DNA of 64,000 bases. Origin: an uncultured Bacteroidales bacterium (GTDB lineage: Bacteria > Bacteroidota > Bacteroidia > Bacteroidales > Paludibacteraceae). Shown here one piece after another: positions 17,401 through 26,868 of the stretch. A program made the position numbers and the translations under genes. The stretch lies in the NCBI GenBank assembly GCA_946186915.1, contig CAMHOY010000002.1:124001-188000 (forward strand), written 5' to 3'. The notes beneath the pieces were generated by a model, which saw nothing but the letters and a program-made list of their open reading frames with translations, did not search any database and had not been told where the DNA came from. Position 1 is the first letter of the stretch; each line of letters starts with the position of its first letter.

Positions 17401-18224
17401 ATACAACCGTCTCTTTCACTACTACCGCTCTTGAGTTGACCACCAAGCCGTCCAAGGCGGTATCGTCCAATACGGCTATTCTCTTGGCAGAGACAAATAT
17501 GTCGGATGCGGAAGTATCTTGCGGATTTGAGTGGAAACGCAATGACGCACCGGCAGATATGGCGGGCACTAAGGTGTTCTGCCCTGTGGCTTCCGGGCAG
17601 ATGGCAGGACGGCTCAAGAACCTAAAGGACGATGTGTATTACAAATACCGCGCTTTCTATCAGTCCGGGGCAGGCAATATGTATTACGGCGACTGGCAGT
17701 ATATCTTCACCGGCGACAATGCTGTAGAGTTTGATCCTATCCTCTATACCTACGGCGCAACGGTAGTCCGTGAGAACGAAGCCACCATCAGTGGTTACGC
17801 CCTCGCGGGCTCGGAGGACTTCACCGAACAAGGCTTTGAGTACTGGGCGGAAAGCCGAGTTAATGTACAAGAGGACAATGTACAAGGTACAAAGGTTGCT
17901 CCACGTCGCATGCCAGCGGCACTCAATGAGCATTTCTTTGTGCAGGCAAGCGGTATTGCCTTACGCGCCATCCTCACCAACCTTGATGCAGGTACGGTAT
18001 ACAAATACCGCGTCTATGGCAAGGCGGGTGATCAGTACTACTACGGCTCGGAACAGACTTTCACCACCCAGGGCGAGTACAAAGGAGATGACACCGAGGC
18101 GATAGAAGATGTACAAATTGACAATACACAAAGCACAAAGGCACAGAAGATTCTCCATAACGGACAAATCTACATCCTCCGCGGGGAGAAAGTTTATACC
18201 GTGACGGGGCAAGAGGTGAGATAA
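14472..18224 (+). CDS. BspA-like leucine-rich repeat surface protein with possible T9SS tail
   Basis: 1250 residues. Signal peptide (MRKKLLTLLLAFIIGINVAHS), then BspA/LRR_5 repeats such as IGGHAFDNCSELTSIELP and IGSEAFKNCTNLKNITFP across residues 30-550 and again at about 795-900. In between are repeated segments with LPDTxxC and GCDS (about 590-710), a spacing seen in Bacteroidales adhesins. Residues 915-1220 contain beta-sandwich-like domains. The last 25 residues, KILHNGQIYILRGEKVYTVT plus GQEVR, resemble the tail of the subtilase at 60563 and may be a T9SS sorting signal. Likely a cell-surface adhesin. The gene is strikingly AT-rich to about 17380, then changes to the GC-richer style of its neighbours. 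The start ATG at 14472 follows the RNA terminator by about 65 nt; no separate strong promoter was seen. Confidence 0.85.
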   Translation: MRKKLLTLLLAFIIGINVAHSSVLIDGWYVNLNSSDLTASITYKDITQVSRYIYKYTSPYEGNLVVPSRFIYNEKEYIVTEIGGHAFDNCSELTSIELPYTITTISYSAFSNCTKLTTISLPESVITIGSEAFKNCTNLKNITFPDSLRKIEGSNAFADCPNIENVYIGEGLEYIGESAFYLSNLSDPQNQSAKVHIKSLDQWLKIKFESRLSNPLRAGGTLICNGEPLSNMNITGELDSIHAYSFYGSSLQRVYIKCKDLYIGEYAFALNRQLQHVEIEGTVQSITDYAFVSCSNLNRVIFRDKVENTGNIVFYDCHQLWHIIFSKGIGEMHGKLCEYNWSPSDSRDVLINQKYPLSISEDKYSSYFGVFQPKYYDNQIDGYIISGENRDTLLMYFGNDKDIVIPSSVRYVGHHICSPVDTIYSITIPEKVTLIEQTAFSNLPMLKRVLYDAKNASLQGIFTYDDQYDLQFQVFDNTLDSFIITENVKVIPSYLCYGLSNVQLINIPCSVDSIGAYAFYGCNVSRNCGKTIYNNEELKLCEELDTSIIPQWVRDTIIVQKGEVGWSDYKGLYVQYAYTELYDSIINTIVVKTGHKDFVQLPDTILCHRGAEICDSKGHCQVFESSGVLTCTYENIYGCDSIVFRNVIVKQDTTYLPDTLICMGESIFDGKEPQPFYESGVYNYTYINSEGCDSVISRNIYVVQHVVTPTINVKSAFDTPNSGSITISKNTSGTPASFAYFTVNGIKHNCSSDNIGNGYSVNNLAEGTYRMVFYSILDCDSMVKNITIDQYGLRINGMYYLLDDLYHTATLTYRGTSYGDYSGEYSGNITIPKTITFEGKDYQVTGIKSYAFEGCNNIKSITMESETPISMYNSGLSSNCIIYVPYGSLNAYKSASGWRNYTIHVINPSHVTTTTGTTSATIILGNTNEAQHIASCGMEGGEEKFAGNMIEYIGLEPNSEYANVLLFIKTKEGDLDNTTVSFTTTALELTTKPSKAVSSNTAILLAETNMSDAEVSCGFEWKRNDAPADMAGTKVFCPVASGQMAGRLKNLKDDVYYKYRAFYQSGAGNMYYGDWQYIFTGDNAVEFDPILYTYGATVVRENEATISGYALAGSEDFTEQGFEYWAESRVNVQEDNVQGTKVAPRRMPAALNEHFFVQASGIALRAILTNLDAGTVYKYRVYGKAGDQYYYGSEQTFTTQGEYKGDDTEAIEDVQIDNTQSTKAQKILHNGQIYILRGEKVYTVTGQEVR

Positions 18225-18260
18225 GGCGGATGACGCTGCATGAATGTATCGTGCGGAAAA

Positions 18261-18289
18261 GCGGCGGGGGCGACCTCGCCGCCGTTTTT
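18261..18289 (+). terminator. Intrinsic terminator after the LRR protein gene
   Basis: GCGGCG pairs with CGCCGC around a GC-rich loop, followed by TTTTT. Confidence 0.75.
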
Positions 18290-18320
18290 ATCCAAAGAAT
18301 CCCCGAGAATATCATCAAAA

Positions 18321-18360
18321 TTTGCATATATCAAAAATTTTTTGTACCTTTGCAGCCGCT
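18321..18360 (+). promoter_or_regulatory. Promoter of the 119-residue protein gene
   Basis: TTTGCATATATCA at -33 and TTTGTACCTTTGCAGCCGC at -7: the closest match in the window to the local promoter consensus. Confidence 0.8.
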
Positions 18361-18399
18361 TACGTTAAGGATCGTTCGAAATAACAAGAGAGAAAAGTT

Positions 18400-18759
18400 A
18401 TGAAAGCAAAGTGGTCAGGATTAGTGGATGACATAAAAGGGCATGTTGATAAGGATTTCTACGCACGGCATATTCCGGGAAACGGGACATGGGCCGCGGT
18501 ATGTCATAAGCCGGAATTAAGTAAGGAAGAAAAGAAGAAACGTGCTGCACATCCTACCGCCAAACAGTTCAGCAATTATATCGCAGAGAGTAAGGCTATC
18601 TTACAAGATCCGGAGCGTCGCGCAGCATGGCAAGCAAAATATGACGAGACCTTGTACCGGGCACGAAAATGGGGCAAGCCAGCTTACGGGCGATTGTGCG
18701 ACTACGTGCGGCACGAGGTGAGCGAGATGCTAAAACGCGGCGAAGAAATTAAGCCGTAG
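18400..18759 (+). CDS. Conserved-looking small cytosolic protein, unknown function
   Basis: 119 residues, no signal peptide or membrane segment, strongly charged (34 Lys plus Arg by rough count). Recognisable local pattern: MKAKWSGLVDDIKGHVDKDF, CHKPELSKEEKKKRAAHPTA, and FSNYIAESKAILQDPERRAAWQAKYDE, which resembles a short helical motif seen in small Bacteroidales hypothetical proteins. I cannot assign a family with certainty. It has the best-matching promoter of the window and a strong hairpin after the stop, so it is a single-gene unit. Its composition is like that of the neighbouring housekeeping genes. DNA or RNA binding is conceivable from the charge but is not shown. Confidence 0.75.
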   Translation: MKAKWSGLVDDIKGHVDKDFYARHIPGNGTWAAVCHKPELSKEEKKKRAAHPTAKQFSNYIAESKAILQDPERRAAWQAKYDETLYRARKWGKPAYGRLCDYVRHEVSEMLKRGEEIKP

Positions 18760-18784
18760 AAGAATAGAGATTAGCGTGTGGTTA

Positions 18785-18821
18785 GGGTGATCTTAGGCTG
18801 AGGAGCCTTTGATCACCCTTT
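18785..18821 (+). terminator. Strong stem-loop after the 119-residue protein gene
   Basis: GGGTGATC (18785-18792) pairs perfectly with GATCACCC (18811-18818); inside it GGCT pairs with AGCC around a GAGG loop. Only a short T-run follows, so it may act as terminator or as an mRNA 3'-end stabiliser. Confidence 0.6.
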
Positions 18822-19032
18822 CAGCACCCATTGAGCACCCTTTGCGCAGTAGTGGAAGAGTAGTGGCGGAGTAGTGGTTAAACCGAAGAGAGGGGGCTCG
18901 CGCAATGTGTCTATGTCGGAGCAACGCTCCCCGCTGCTCCTTCCGTTCAAATTGCCAAGTCAAGGCAATTCTCCATGCGAGAAGAGAAAGACGTAAATGG
19001 GTGAATGAGAGAATGAGTGAATTAGTGAGGAA

Positions 19033-19058
19033 GGGCACCCTTCGGGGTGTTCTTTTTT
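19033..19058 (+). terminator. Terminator-like hairpin in the spacer before rho
   Basis: Eight-base-pair stem with a TTCG tetraloop (GGGCACCC / GGGTGTTC, two G-T pairs) followed by TTTTTT. The transcript it would end is not identified. Confidence 0.6.
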
Positions 19059-19255
19059 GTATAATCAAAAACGCGCATTTACGTCCGCTATGCCTGGCCC
19101 ACGCGGCCTGGAGCGTAATCTTCCACAAGCGCTCACAAGCAAGCTTGCAGCGCTCGTAAAAGCCTACACTCCCAACCCGCTGCTTAATAGCAGCACATTG
19201 AATGCTTACAAAAATGCGTCGTTGCACGACTTACAAAAAATAACAAAAATAAGGC

Positions 19256-19290
19256 CTACCCCTACCCCCTCCCTCAAGGGAGGGGAAGCC
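19256..19290. repeat. GC-rich palindromic repeat, intergenic copy
   Basis: CCTACCCCTACCCCCTCCCT, then CAAGGGAGGGGAAG. The same unit, with the same flanking CCTACCCC, is found twice in frame inside rho (20264-20340), and a related one lies in aroE (43088-43116). Confidence 0.8.
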
Positions 19291-19375
19291 GGATACAATC
19301 CGGCACAATGAACAAAGTACCGCCGCGTTTTTGATTTAATACCATTTTTTTTCTATCAAAAAGATTTGTTGTAAA

Positions 19376-19435
19376 TTCGGCACGCCCCTTCCCTTCGCAG
19401 GCTTAGCCTACTCAGGGCGGGTTCCCTCCGAAAGT
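19376..19435. repeat. Palindromic element related to 60803-60848
   Basis: Begins ATTCGGCACGCCCCTTCCC and ends GGGCGGGTTCCCTCCGAAA. The reverse complement of 60803-60848 has the same two ends with a different centre. Confidence 0.7.
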
Positions 19436-19467
19436 ACGTCCGCGTCCTGCGGGACATACGCAAGATG

Positions 19468-19598
19468 GAGCGATAAATTTTAGCAGGGCTGCGCCCTCTG
19501 TTCCGTGCCCGTTTATGCCCTCCGTGTGCAAGCACACGAGTGCACAACCGTGCCCGTAACAATAGAATAAAAGTCTATTTTGCTAAAATTTTTCGCTC
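19468..19598. repeat. Long inverted repeat upstream of rho
   Basis: Arms 19468-19485 (GAGCGATAAATTTTAGCA) and 19581-19598 (TGCTAAAATTTTTCGCTC) match at 17 of 18 positions. The 95-nt centre contains smaller hairpins such as CGTGTG/CACACG. The right arm ends 6 nt before the -33 element of the rho promoter. Confidence 0.75.
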
Positions 19599-19603
19599 AA
19601 AAA

Positions 19604-19641
19604 CTTGCGTATGTGCAATTTTTGTTGTACCTTTGCAGCCG
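19604..19641 (+). promoter_or_regulatory. rho promoter
   Basis: CTTGCGTATGTGC at -33 and TGTACCTTTGCAGCCG at -7, about 60 nt before the ATG. Confidence 0.75.
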
Positions 19642-19700
19642 ATTTTGTTGGAGTTCTTTCTGACAGATGATTTTTCAAGTACATACACTATATTGAATTT

Positions 19701-21500
<1,800 letters not shown>

Positions 21501-21546
21501 CCGCGTGTAGCGCTTTGCTGTTTAAAAGTTTATTGCTTCGCAGTTT

Positions 21547-21966
21547 ATGCGGATATTGATACTAAACGGACCGAATTTGAATCGTCTGGGTTTGAGAAAG
21601 CCGGAGATATACGGCTCAAAGACGATGGCACAGATTTTGTTGGAAATCCAACGGACTCTGCCGGACGTCCATTTGATCTATAAGCAGTCGAACCACGAAG
21701 GAGACCTGATTGACTGGATACAAGAGGCGAATGGGGAATACTCCGGTATCGTGCTGAATGCCGGCGGGTACAGTCATACGAGCGTGGCGCTGCGCGATGC
21801 CGTGGAGGAGAGCGAAGTGCCGGTGGTGGAGGTGCATATAAGCGATATCACCAAGCGCGAACCGTTCCGGCAGACAAGTCTGCTTACAGACGTGTGCGCG
21901 CATAGTATAATAGGTCACGGAACAGAGGGGTATGTTGAAGCCATTCGATGGCTTCAAGGGGTTTAG
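21547..21966 (+). CDS. aroQ: 3-Dehydroquinate dehydratase, type II
   Basis: Third step of the shikimate pathway. The 139-residue length and all signatures fit: NGPNLNRLGLRKPEIYG (7-23, with the catalytic Tyr), QSNHEGDLIDWIQEA (about 49-63), VLNAGGYSHTSVALRDA (77-93, substrate-binding Asn and catalytic His region), and VEVHISDITKREPFRQTSLL (with the second His). rho ends 46 nt before; there is no clear terminator between them. aroE, another shikimate gene, is at 42975. Confidence 0.97.
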   Translation: MRILILNGPNLNRLGLRKPEIYGSKTMAQILLEIQRTLPDVHLIYKQSNHEGDLIDWIQEANGEYSGIVLNAGGYSHTSVALRDAVEESEVPVVEVHISDITKREPFRQTSLLTDVCAHSIIGHGTEGYVEAIRWLQGV

Positions 21967-21991
21967 GATTTAGGTATTAGTTTAAGAAAAT

Positions 21992-24568
21992 ATGAAACGA
22001 TTAGTAGTACTTCTCAGTCTCATGGTGTTGGTAAGCAGCACTTATGCGGCTAAGGTGACCGGAAAAGTAATAGACGCCGGCACGAAGCAAGCCATTGACT
22101 TTGCCAATGTCAGTGCGCTCAAAGGTACCGACCCTACCCCGGTGAAGGGTACCGTGACGGACGAGAAAGGTGAGTTCAGCCTCGACCTGGCAGACGGCAG
22201 TTATACGCTGGTAGCTTCGTTTATGGGTTACAGCGAGCAGCGCCGCGAAGTGACGGTTGCCGGCAAGCCCGTGACTGTTCGCTTTGCGCTGAAAGAAGAC
22301 AGTAAAGTGCTTCAAGACGTAGAGGTTGTCGGACAAGGCAGCTCAATGCGCTTCGAGTTGGACAAGAAAGTGTTCACCGTTGACCAGAACATCGCGTCCG
22401 CCGGTGCATCGGTGTCGGATGTGTTAGAGAACATCCCGTCGGTGGAAGTGGACCAGGAAGGTAATATAAGCTTGCGTAACAGCGAAGATGTCGAGATATG
22501 GATCAACGGCAAGCCGGCAGGACTGACCTCGGAGAACCGCGGTCAAGTGCTGCAACAGATGCCCGCCGGCACCATCGAGAAGATCGAACTCATCACCAAC
22601 CCTTCCGCCAAATTCAGTCCGGAAGGTACGTCGGGTATCATCAACCTCGTGATGAAGAAAGACCGCGCTGCGGGCTTCTACGGCTCCTTGCAGGCCGGTA
22701 TCAACTACTCCCTCGCTGCGCCGTGGAACGTGCCACCCGGAGGTAACCTGAGTTTCAGCATAAACTTCAACTCCGGTCCTGTTGACGGTTATTTCAACGT
22801 CGGTTACCGCTATCACACAAGCAACGGCGGTAGTATCACAGATCGTTATAACCTGACCGGTACGGGTACAGCTGTCCTGGACAGCTCGCTCATTGACAGC
22901 CATTTGAAACAAGAGGGTCATCAGTCCCATCGAGGCGGCGGTATCTTCGGCCGTGCAGGGCTGAACTTCCACGTGGCGGAAGGTCATACCATCGGTGTAT
23001 CAGGTTTCGGCATGGTCAGCGAGCCGCGCGTATTCAACAACTACGGCACCAACCATCGTCTGTACACCCTGACCGACAAGTCCGGCAACATCCTGCGTGA
23101 CTACTGGCGCGACCAGCACTCCAACGGATACCATCCGGGCGGCCTGGCTACTCTCGACTACACCTTCGAGAGGGACGCACATAAACTATACGTAAGCGGT
23201 ACATACAATAACTTCGGCTGGAACCAGTTGACGGATTTCCAGCAGGCTGACCATCGTCTGGGAACCGACCTCTTCGACACGACGTACCAGGACCAGACGA
23301 ACCTCAGCAAAGGTCAGAACATCGAGGTGAAAGCGGACTATGAATGGAAACCGACACCTCAAAGCCGCTTGGAAGCCGGTTATGACTACTCCCGCTCTTG
23401 GAGCAACACTTGGGCGGACGCGCATAACAATAACGCCGACGGCTCGCATATCAACGAGTTGTACGACTATTTCTCCGACGCAAGCGGCCTGACTCAAAAC
23501 CATGCTTTCTACGTGACGTACGGCAACAGGTTCTGGGACAAGTTATCGCTGCAAGTAGGCCTGCGCGGCGAGTACTATATGCGCCACTTGGAGTCGTTCT
23601 ACAAAGACAAGGACGGCAATGTCAAAGACTCGTACGCGGGCATGGAGAGTAAGAAAGACACCAGTTATTTCCAACTCTTCCCGAGTGCATATATCGGTTA
23701 TGACTTCGGTCGTGGCAATGAGTTACAGTTGAACTACACGCGCCGCGTGAACCGTCCTTGGGGACATCAGATCAACCCGCGCATGGATTTCAGCGACTCA
23801 ACGAACATCAGTTACGGTAATGTCGATCTGTTACCCGCCTACTCCAACAACCTCGAGTTGAACTATCTCAAGACATGGGAGCGTCACACACTCTCCGCAG
23901 GCATCTTCTGGAGATACCGCGAGGGAGCCGTACAGAACGTCAAGTACATGGACAAGGACGGCCGGACGATGAAGAACACCTATCTCAATGTCGCCACGCG
24001 TCAGGAGTTAGGTATCGAACTGGTAGCCAAGAACCGCCTGTTCGGCGAGCTGCTGCAACTGACAACAAGTGCCAACTTCTATTGGAACAACATCGCCGCG
24101 GTAGATCAGGAGATGTACCACTTAGGCGACACGATACCTGTTCATCTGCCGGGTCAGAACATCCTGGCGGGTTCGGTACGCGTCAACGCGCAGTTCCTGT
24201 TCACGAAGAACTTCAGCGGACAAATCACCGCCGCCTACCGCTCGCCGCGCGTCGTAGCACAAGGTACGACAAGTCACAGTTACTCGCTCGATATCGGCTT
24301 GCGTCACACCTTCCTCAACAAACAGTTGGCGCTGGCGCTTAACGTACGCGATATCCTCGACAGTCGTGCGCGCAGAAACACGACCTGGGGCGACGGATTC
24401 TGGCAATACAGTGAGAACAGATGGCATAGCCGTAGTATCAGCCTGACCGTAACCTATAACTTCGGAAACCAACAAGGTCGCCGTAGACAACGTCCGGACG
24501 GAGACTTCGGTGGCGGCAATGAGGACTTCGACGATAGCGGAAACAGCAACACGGACAGCGGATTCTAG
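21992..24568 (+). CDS. TonB-receptor-like outer membrane beta-barrel protein (OMP_b-brl_3 type)
   Basis: 858 residues. Signal peptide (MKRLVVLLSLMVLVSSTYA), a carboxypeptidase-regulatory-like domain (about 20-100, GKVIDAGTKQAIDFANVSAL), a plug-like domain with VEVVGQGSSMRFELDKKVFT and ENIPSVEVDQEGNISLRNSE, then EKIELITNPSAKFSPEGTSG, and a long C-terminal barrel (about 230-830) with aromatic-rich strands. This is the layout of the outer membrane beta-barrel family 3 proteins of Bacteroidota, related to TonB-dependent receptors; no SusD partner lies next to it, so glycan uptake is not implied. The C-terminus is acidic and glycine-rich (DGDFGGGNEDFDDSGNSNT), beyond the last strand. aroQ ends 25 nt upstream. 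Confidence 0.88.
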   Translation: MKRLVVLLSLMVLVSSTYAAKVTGKVIDAGTKQAIDFANVSALKGTDPTPVKGTVTDEKGEFSLDLADGSYTLVASFMGYSEQRREVTVAGKPVTVRFALKEDSKVLQDVEVVGQGSSMRFELDKKVFTVDQNIASAGASVSDVLENIPSVEVDQEGNISLRNSEDVEIWINGKPAGLTSENRGQVLQQMPAGTIEKIELITNPSAKFSPEGTSGIINLVMKKDRAAGFYGSLQAGINYSLAAPWNVPPGGNLSFSINFNSGPVDGYFNVGYRYHTSNGGSITDRYNLTGTGTAVLDSSLIDSHLKQEGHQSHRGGGIFGRAGLNFHVAEGHTIGVSGFGMVSEPRVFNNYGTNHRLYTLTDKSGNILRDYWRDQHSNGYHPGGLATLDYTFERDAHKLYVSGTYNNFGWNQLTDFQQADHRLGTDLFDTTYQDQTNLSKGQNIEVKADYEWKPTPQSRLEAGYDYSRSWSNTWADAHNNNADGSHINELYDYFSDASGLTQNHAFYVTYGNRFWDKLSLQVGLRGEYYMRHLESFYKDKDGNVKDSYAGMESKKDTSYFQLFPSAYIGYDFGRGNELQLNYTRRVNRPWGHQINPRMDFSDSTNISYGNVDLLPAYSNNLELNYLKTWERHTLSAGIFWRYREGAVQNVKYMDKDGRTMKNTYLNVATRQELGIELVAKNRLFGELLQLTTSANFYWNNIAAVDQEMYHLGDTIPVHLPGQNILAGSVRVNAQFLFTKNFSGQITAAYRSPRVVAQGTTSHSYSLDIGLRHTFLNKQLALALNVRDILDSRARRNTTWGDGFWQYSENRWHSRSISLTVTYNFGNQQGRRRQRPDGDFGGGNEDFDDSGNSNTDSGF

Positions 24569-24605
24569 TTTAAAGTTGAAAGTTTAAAGTTTAAAGTTGA
24601 AAGGT
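24569..24605. repeat. TTTAAAGTTGAAAG simple repeat
   Basis: Alternating TTTAAAG and TTGAAAG units between the barrel gene and the PorT-like gene. The last unit supplies the TTG start codon and the first codons (AAA GGT) of the next gene. Confidence 0.85.
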
Positions 24606-25364
24606 GAAAGAAACATATTAGGAAGATTGTTGGGACTGATGGTCCTTTCAATTTTCAGTTTTCAATTTTCATTATGTTCTGCGCAGGTAGCGCAGAACAG
24701 GCCGTACGTGGATGACAAACTCTTCCACTTCGGTTTCCAGTTGGGTATCAACTTCGGCACTTTTCAGATCACTGACAGCGAACTGCCGATCACGAATCCT
24801 GTAACCGGCGAGGTCGATACCTATCATGCGCGTGTGAGCACACTCCTACCCGGTTTTCATGTAGGTTTTGTGACGGACTTGCGTCTATGCAAATTCCTCA
24901 ACCTGCGTTTCTGTCCGGGTTTGCTCTTCACGAGCCGCACGATTCATTATAAGTCCGAGAGCGGTCGTCCCGTGACGGGTTCACCCGGTAAATACGGTGC
25001 AGACATTGACGTGCTCGCGATCCCTGTTTACCTGCCGCTCTACCTCAAATGGTCCGCAGAACGCGAAGGCAACTACCGTCCGTACGTGATTGCCGGCGGT
25101 GGTGTGAGTTGCAACGTGAGCCGTGACCACGAGAAACCGGTATTGCTGAATACGATGGACTATTTCTGCGAGGTGGGTTTTGGTGTCGATCTGTATTTCA
25201 CCTGGTTCAAGTTATGTCCGGAAATCACCTATCGTATCGGCTTTGCGAACCAACTGACGCCTACTGCAGGCCGTATGGAACTGGCACCGCAGGATTTCTT
25301 CTATACCGACGCCATCTCGCGTATGACAACTCATTGCGTATGTCTGACATTTAACTTTGAGTAA
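24597..25364 (+). CDS. porT: PorT-family outer membrane beta-barrel protein, T9SS component candidate
   Basis: 255 residues: a signal peptide ending LCSAQ at about residue 30, then DKLFHFGFQLGINFGTFQI, which matches the first barrel strand of PorT/SprT proteins. Alternating strands follow to a C-terminal VCLTFNFE. PorT is needed for type IX secretion; its exact job is unclear. The start is TTG at 24597 (KGERNILGRLLG follows) because the N-terminal basic residues belong to the signal peptide; an internal ATG at 24642 would leave only 15 residues before the cleavage site. The first 85 nt of the gene are nearly identical to those of the TPR protein gene at 52026. Confidence in the barrel family is higher than in the T9SS role. 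Confidence 0.7.
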   Translation: MKGERNILGRLLGLMVLSIFSFQFSLCSAQVAQNRPYVDDKLFHFGFQLGINFGTFQITDSELPITNPVTGEVDTYHARVSTLLPGFHVGFVTDLRLCKFLNLRFCPGLLFTSRTIHYKSESGRPVTGSPGKYGADIDVLAIPVYLPLYLKWSAEREGNYRPYVIAGGGVSCNVSRDHEKPVLLNTMDYFCEVGFGVDLYFTWFKLCPEITYRIGFANQLTPTAGRMELAPQDFFYTDAISRMTTHCVCLTFNFE

Positions 25365-25370
25365 GGCGGG

Positions 25371-25417
25371 AAAGTTTAAAGTTGAAAGTTTAAAGTTGAA
25401 AGTTTAAAGTTGAAAGG
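25371..25417. repeat. TTTAAAGTTGAAAG simple repeat, second copy
   Basis: Same units as 24569-24605, again ending in the GTG start codon of the next gene (GTG-AAA-GGA). Confidence 0.85.
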
Positions 25418-26868
25418 TGAAAGGATATAGGAACATACTATTTTTATCGTTGATTGTCCTGTGTTTTTTTGCGGGATGCAGCGAGTACAACGTGAGTGAC
25501 GACCCGACGCTTCGTCTGACGTTCTCTACCGACACGCTCTCATTCGACACAGTCTTCACGGCGCAAGGGAGTGCGACAGCACAGATCATGGTCTATAACC
25601 GCAACGCGTCGGCGATGCGTATCGACCGTATATGGCTTAATGAGGGCAACTCTTACCGCGTGAACATAGACGGCGAGCCGGCCGTGGACCGCTGGCGTGA
25701 CATACAGATCAACGGCGGAGACAGTATGTTCGTCTTCATTCGCGTGGAGATCGATCCTACGGATCAGGATAATCCGGTACTGGTGACCGATCAGTTAAAT
25801 TTCCACCTCTCCAATGGTCATACGCAAGCGGTTGAATTAGAGGCCTACGGCCAGGACGTAAGGCGTATCGGCTGGAAAGGTCGCGGTCGCACGGACACGC
25901 TGAGTATGGCTTTCACTGCAGAACGACCGTACTTGATATACGACACCCTCGTCATCCGCGAGAACATGCTCCTCGAAGCCGGTACGACGGTATATATGCA
26001 TAATGGCGCTTGTATCTACGTAGGCGGCGACGTGACGGCGTCCGGCACGGTGAACAATCCTATCGTCTTTCGCGGCGACCGCCTGGACCGTCTCTTCGAC
26101 AGTGTACCCTACGCATTCGCCGGAGGGAGCTGGAACGGCATTTACCTGCAAGGCACACCTGCGCAGCAATACTCGCTGCAGTACGTGGATATCCTCTCGG
26201 GAAACATCGGCTTGTATTGCTATAACGACGGCAAAGGAGCGACCCTGCCGCAACTGGCCATGAACGGGTGCCGGATTCACAACCATTCGATGTATGGTTT
26301 GGTGCTCATTAACACCGACGCCAAGGTGACCAATTCAGAGATAAGCAACTGCGCCTCGTACTGCGTCTATTGCGCCGGAGGTACGCAGAAATTCTTCCAC
26401 ACGACGGTAGCCTCCTACTTCGGCTATACGAACATACGCATTCAGTCCGTGGCGAAAGAAGATGTCGCGGCGGTGTTTATTGACAACCTCAGCAAGACCA
26501 CGCCGACCACCACGTCCTTCTATAACAGTATCATCACCGGTTATCTTTCTAACCAGTTAGTGGTAGCCACGCCTTTCGACCAGTATTATCCGGGAGAGTT
26601 CATCGGCAACTATCTCAAGACCGACACGCTGGACATCCCGCATGCACGGGACAACACCTATTGGCAGAAGAGCGACACGGCAAAGCTGTTCGTGAATGAT
26701 TTCTACAAGTACAAGGAGTATATCTACTATGACTTCCATCCGGACAGCCTGAGTCCGGCCATCGGCATTGCCGACAGTCTGCTTGCCGTTCCTTATCCGA
26801 TAGACAGAGACGGCGTCTCACGCGCATTGGTCAAGCCAGACGCAGGATGCTATCAACATCTTCCTTGA
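25417..26868 (+). CDS. Lipoprotein with right-handed parallel beta-helix
   Basis: Lipoprotein signal with lipobox FFAGC (Cys20). Residues 25-145 form a beta-sandwich-like domain (FDTVFTAQGSATAQIMVYNR). From about residue 165 come helix rungs: LLEAGTTVYMHNGACIYVGG, VTASGTVNNPIVFRG, NIGLYCYNDGKGA, IHNHSMYGLVLINTDAKVTN, as in pectate-lyase-like folds. The C-terminus (SPAIGIADSLLAVPYPIDRD then G) with PDAGCYQ is the usual end of Bacteroidota choice-of-anchor or right-handed helix lipoproteins. No catalytic residues can be named, so enzymatic activity is open; it may bind or process surface polysaccharide. The 3' end overlaps the end of convergent ribF by 38 nt. Confidence 0.8.
   Translation: MKGYRNILFLSLIVLCFFAGCSEYNVSDDPTLRLTFSTDTLSFDTVFTAQGSATAQIMVYNRNASAMRIDRIWLNEGNSYRVNIDGEPAVDRWRDIQINGGDSMFVFIRVEIDPTDQDNPVLVTDQLNFHLSNGHTQAVELEAYGQDVRRIGWKGRGRTDTLSMAFTAERPYLIYDTLVIRENMLLEAGTTVYMHNGACIYVGGDVTASGTVNNPIVFRGDRLDRLFDSVPYAFAGGSWNGIYLQGTPAQQYSLQYVDILSGNIGLYCYNDGKGATLPQLAMNGCRIHNHSMYGLVLINTDAKVTNSEISNCASYCVYCAGGTQKFFHTTVASYFGYTNIRIQSVAKEDVAAVFIDNLSKTTPTTTSFYNSIITGYLSNQLVVATPFDQYYPGEFIGNYLKTDTLDIPHARDNTYWQKSDTAKLFVNDFYKYKEYIYYDFHPDSLSPAIGIADSLLAVPYPIDRDGVSRALVKPDAGCYQHLP

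Larger units (their letters stand above)
18760..19700. other. Repeat-rich spacer without a supported gene
   Basis: About 940 bp. It holds a strong hairpin (18785-18821), short CAGTAGTGG-like repeats (18848-18880), a second terminator-like hairpin (19033-19058), a GC-rich palindromic repeat also found inside rho (19256-19290), a palindromic element also found at 60803 (19376-19435), a long inverted repeat (19468-19598), and the rho promoter. Open frames here are arginine-rich shadows of these repeats and have no family resemblance or start context. Confidence 0.7.

Noticed and set aside
18905..19562. Several arginine-rich open frames in the spacer before rho
   Set aside because: They run through hairpins and dispersed repeats, have no start context, and resemble no family.
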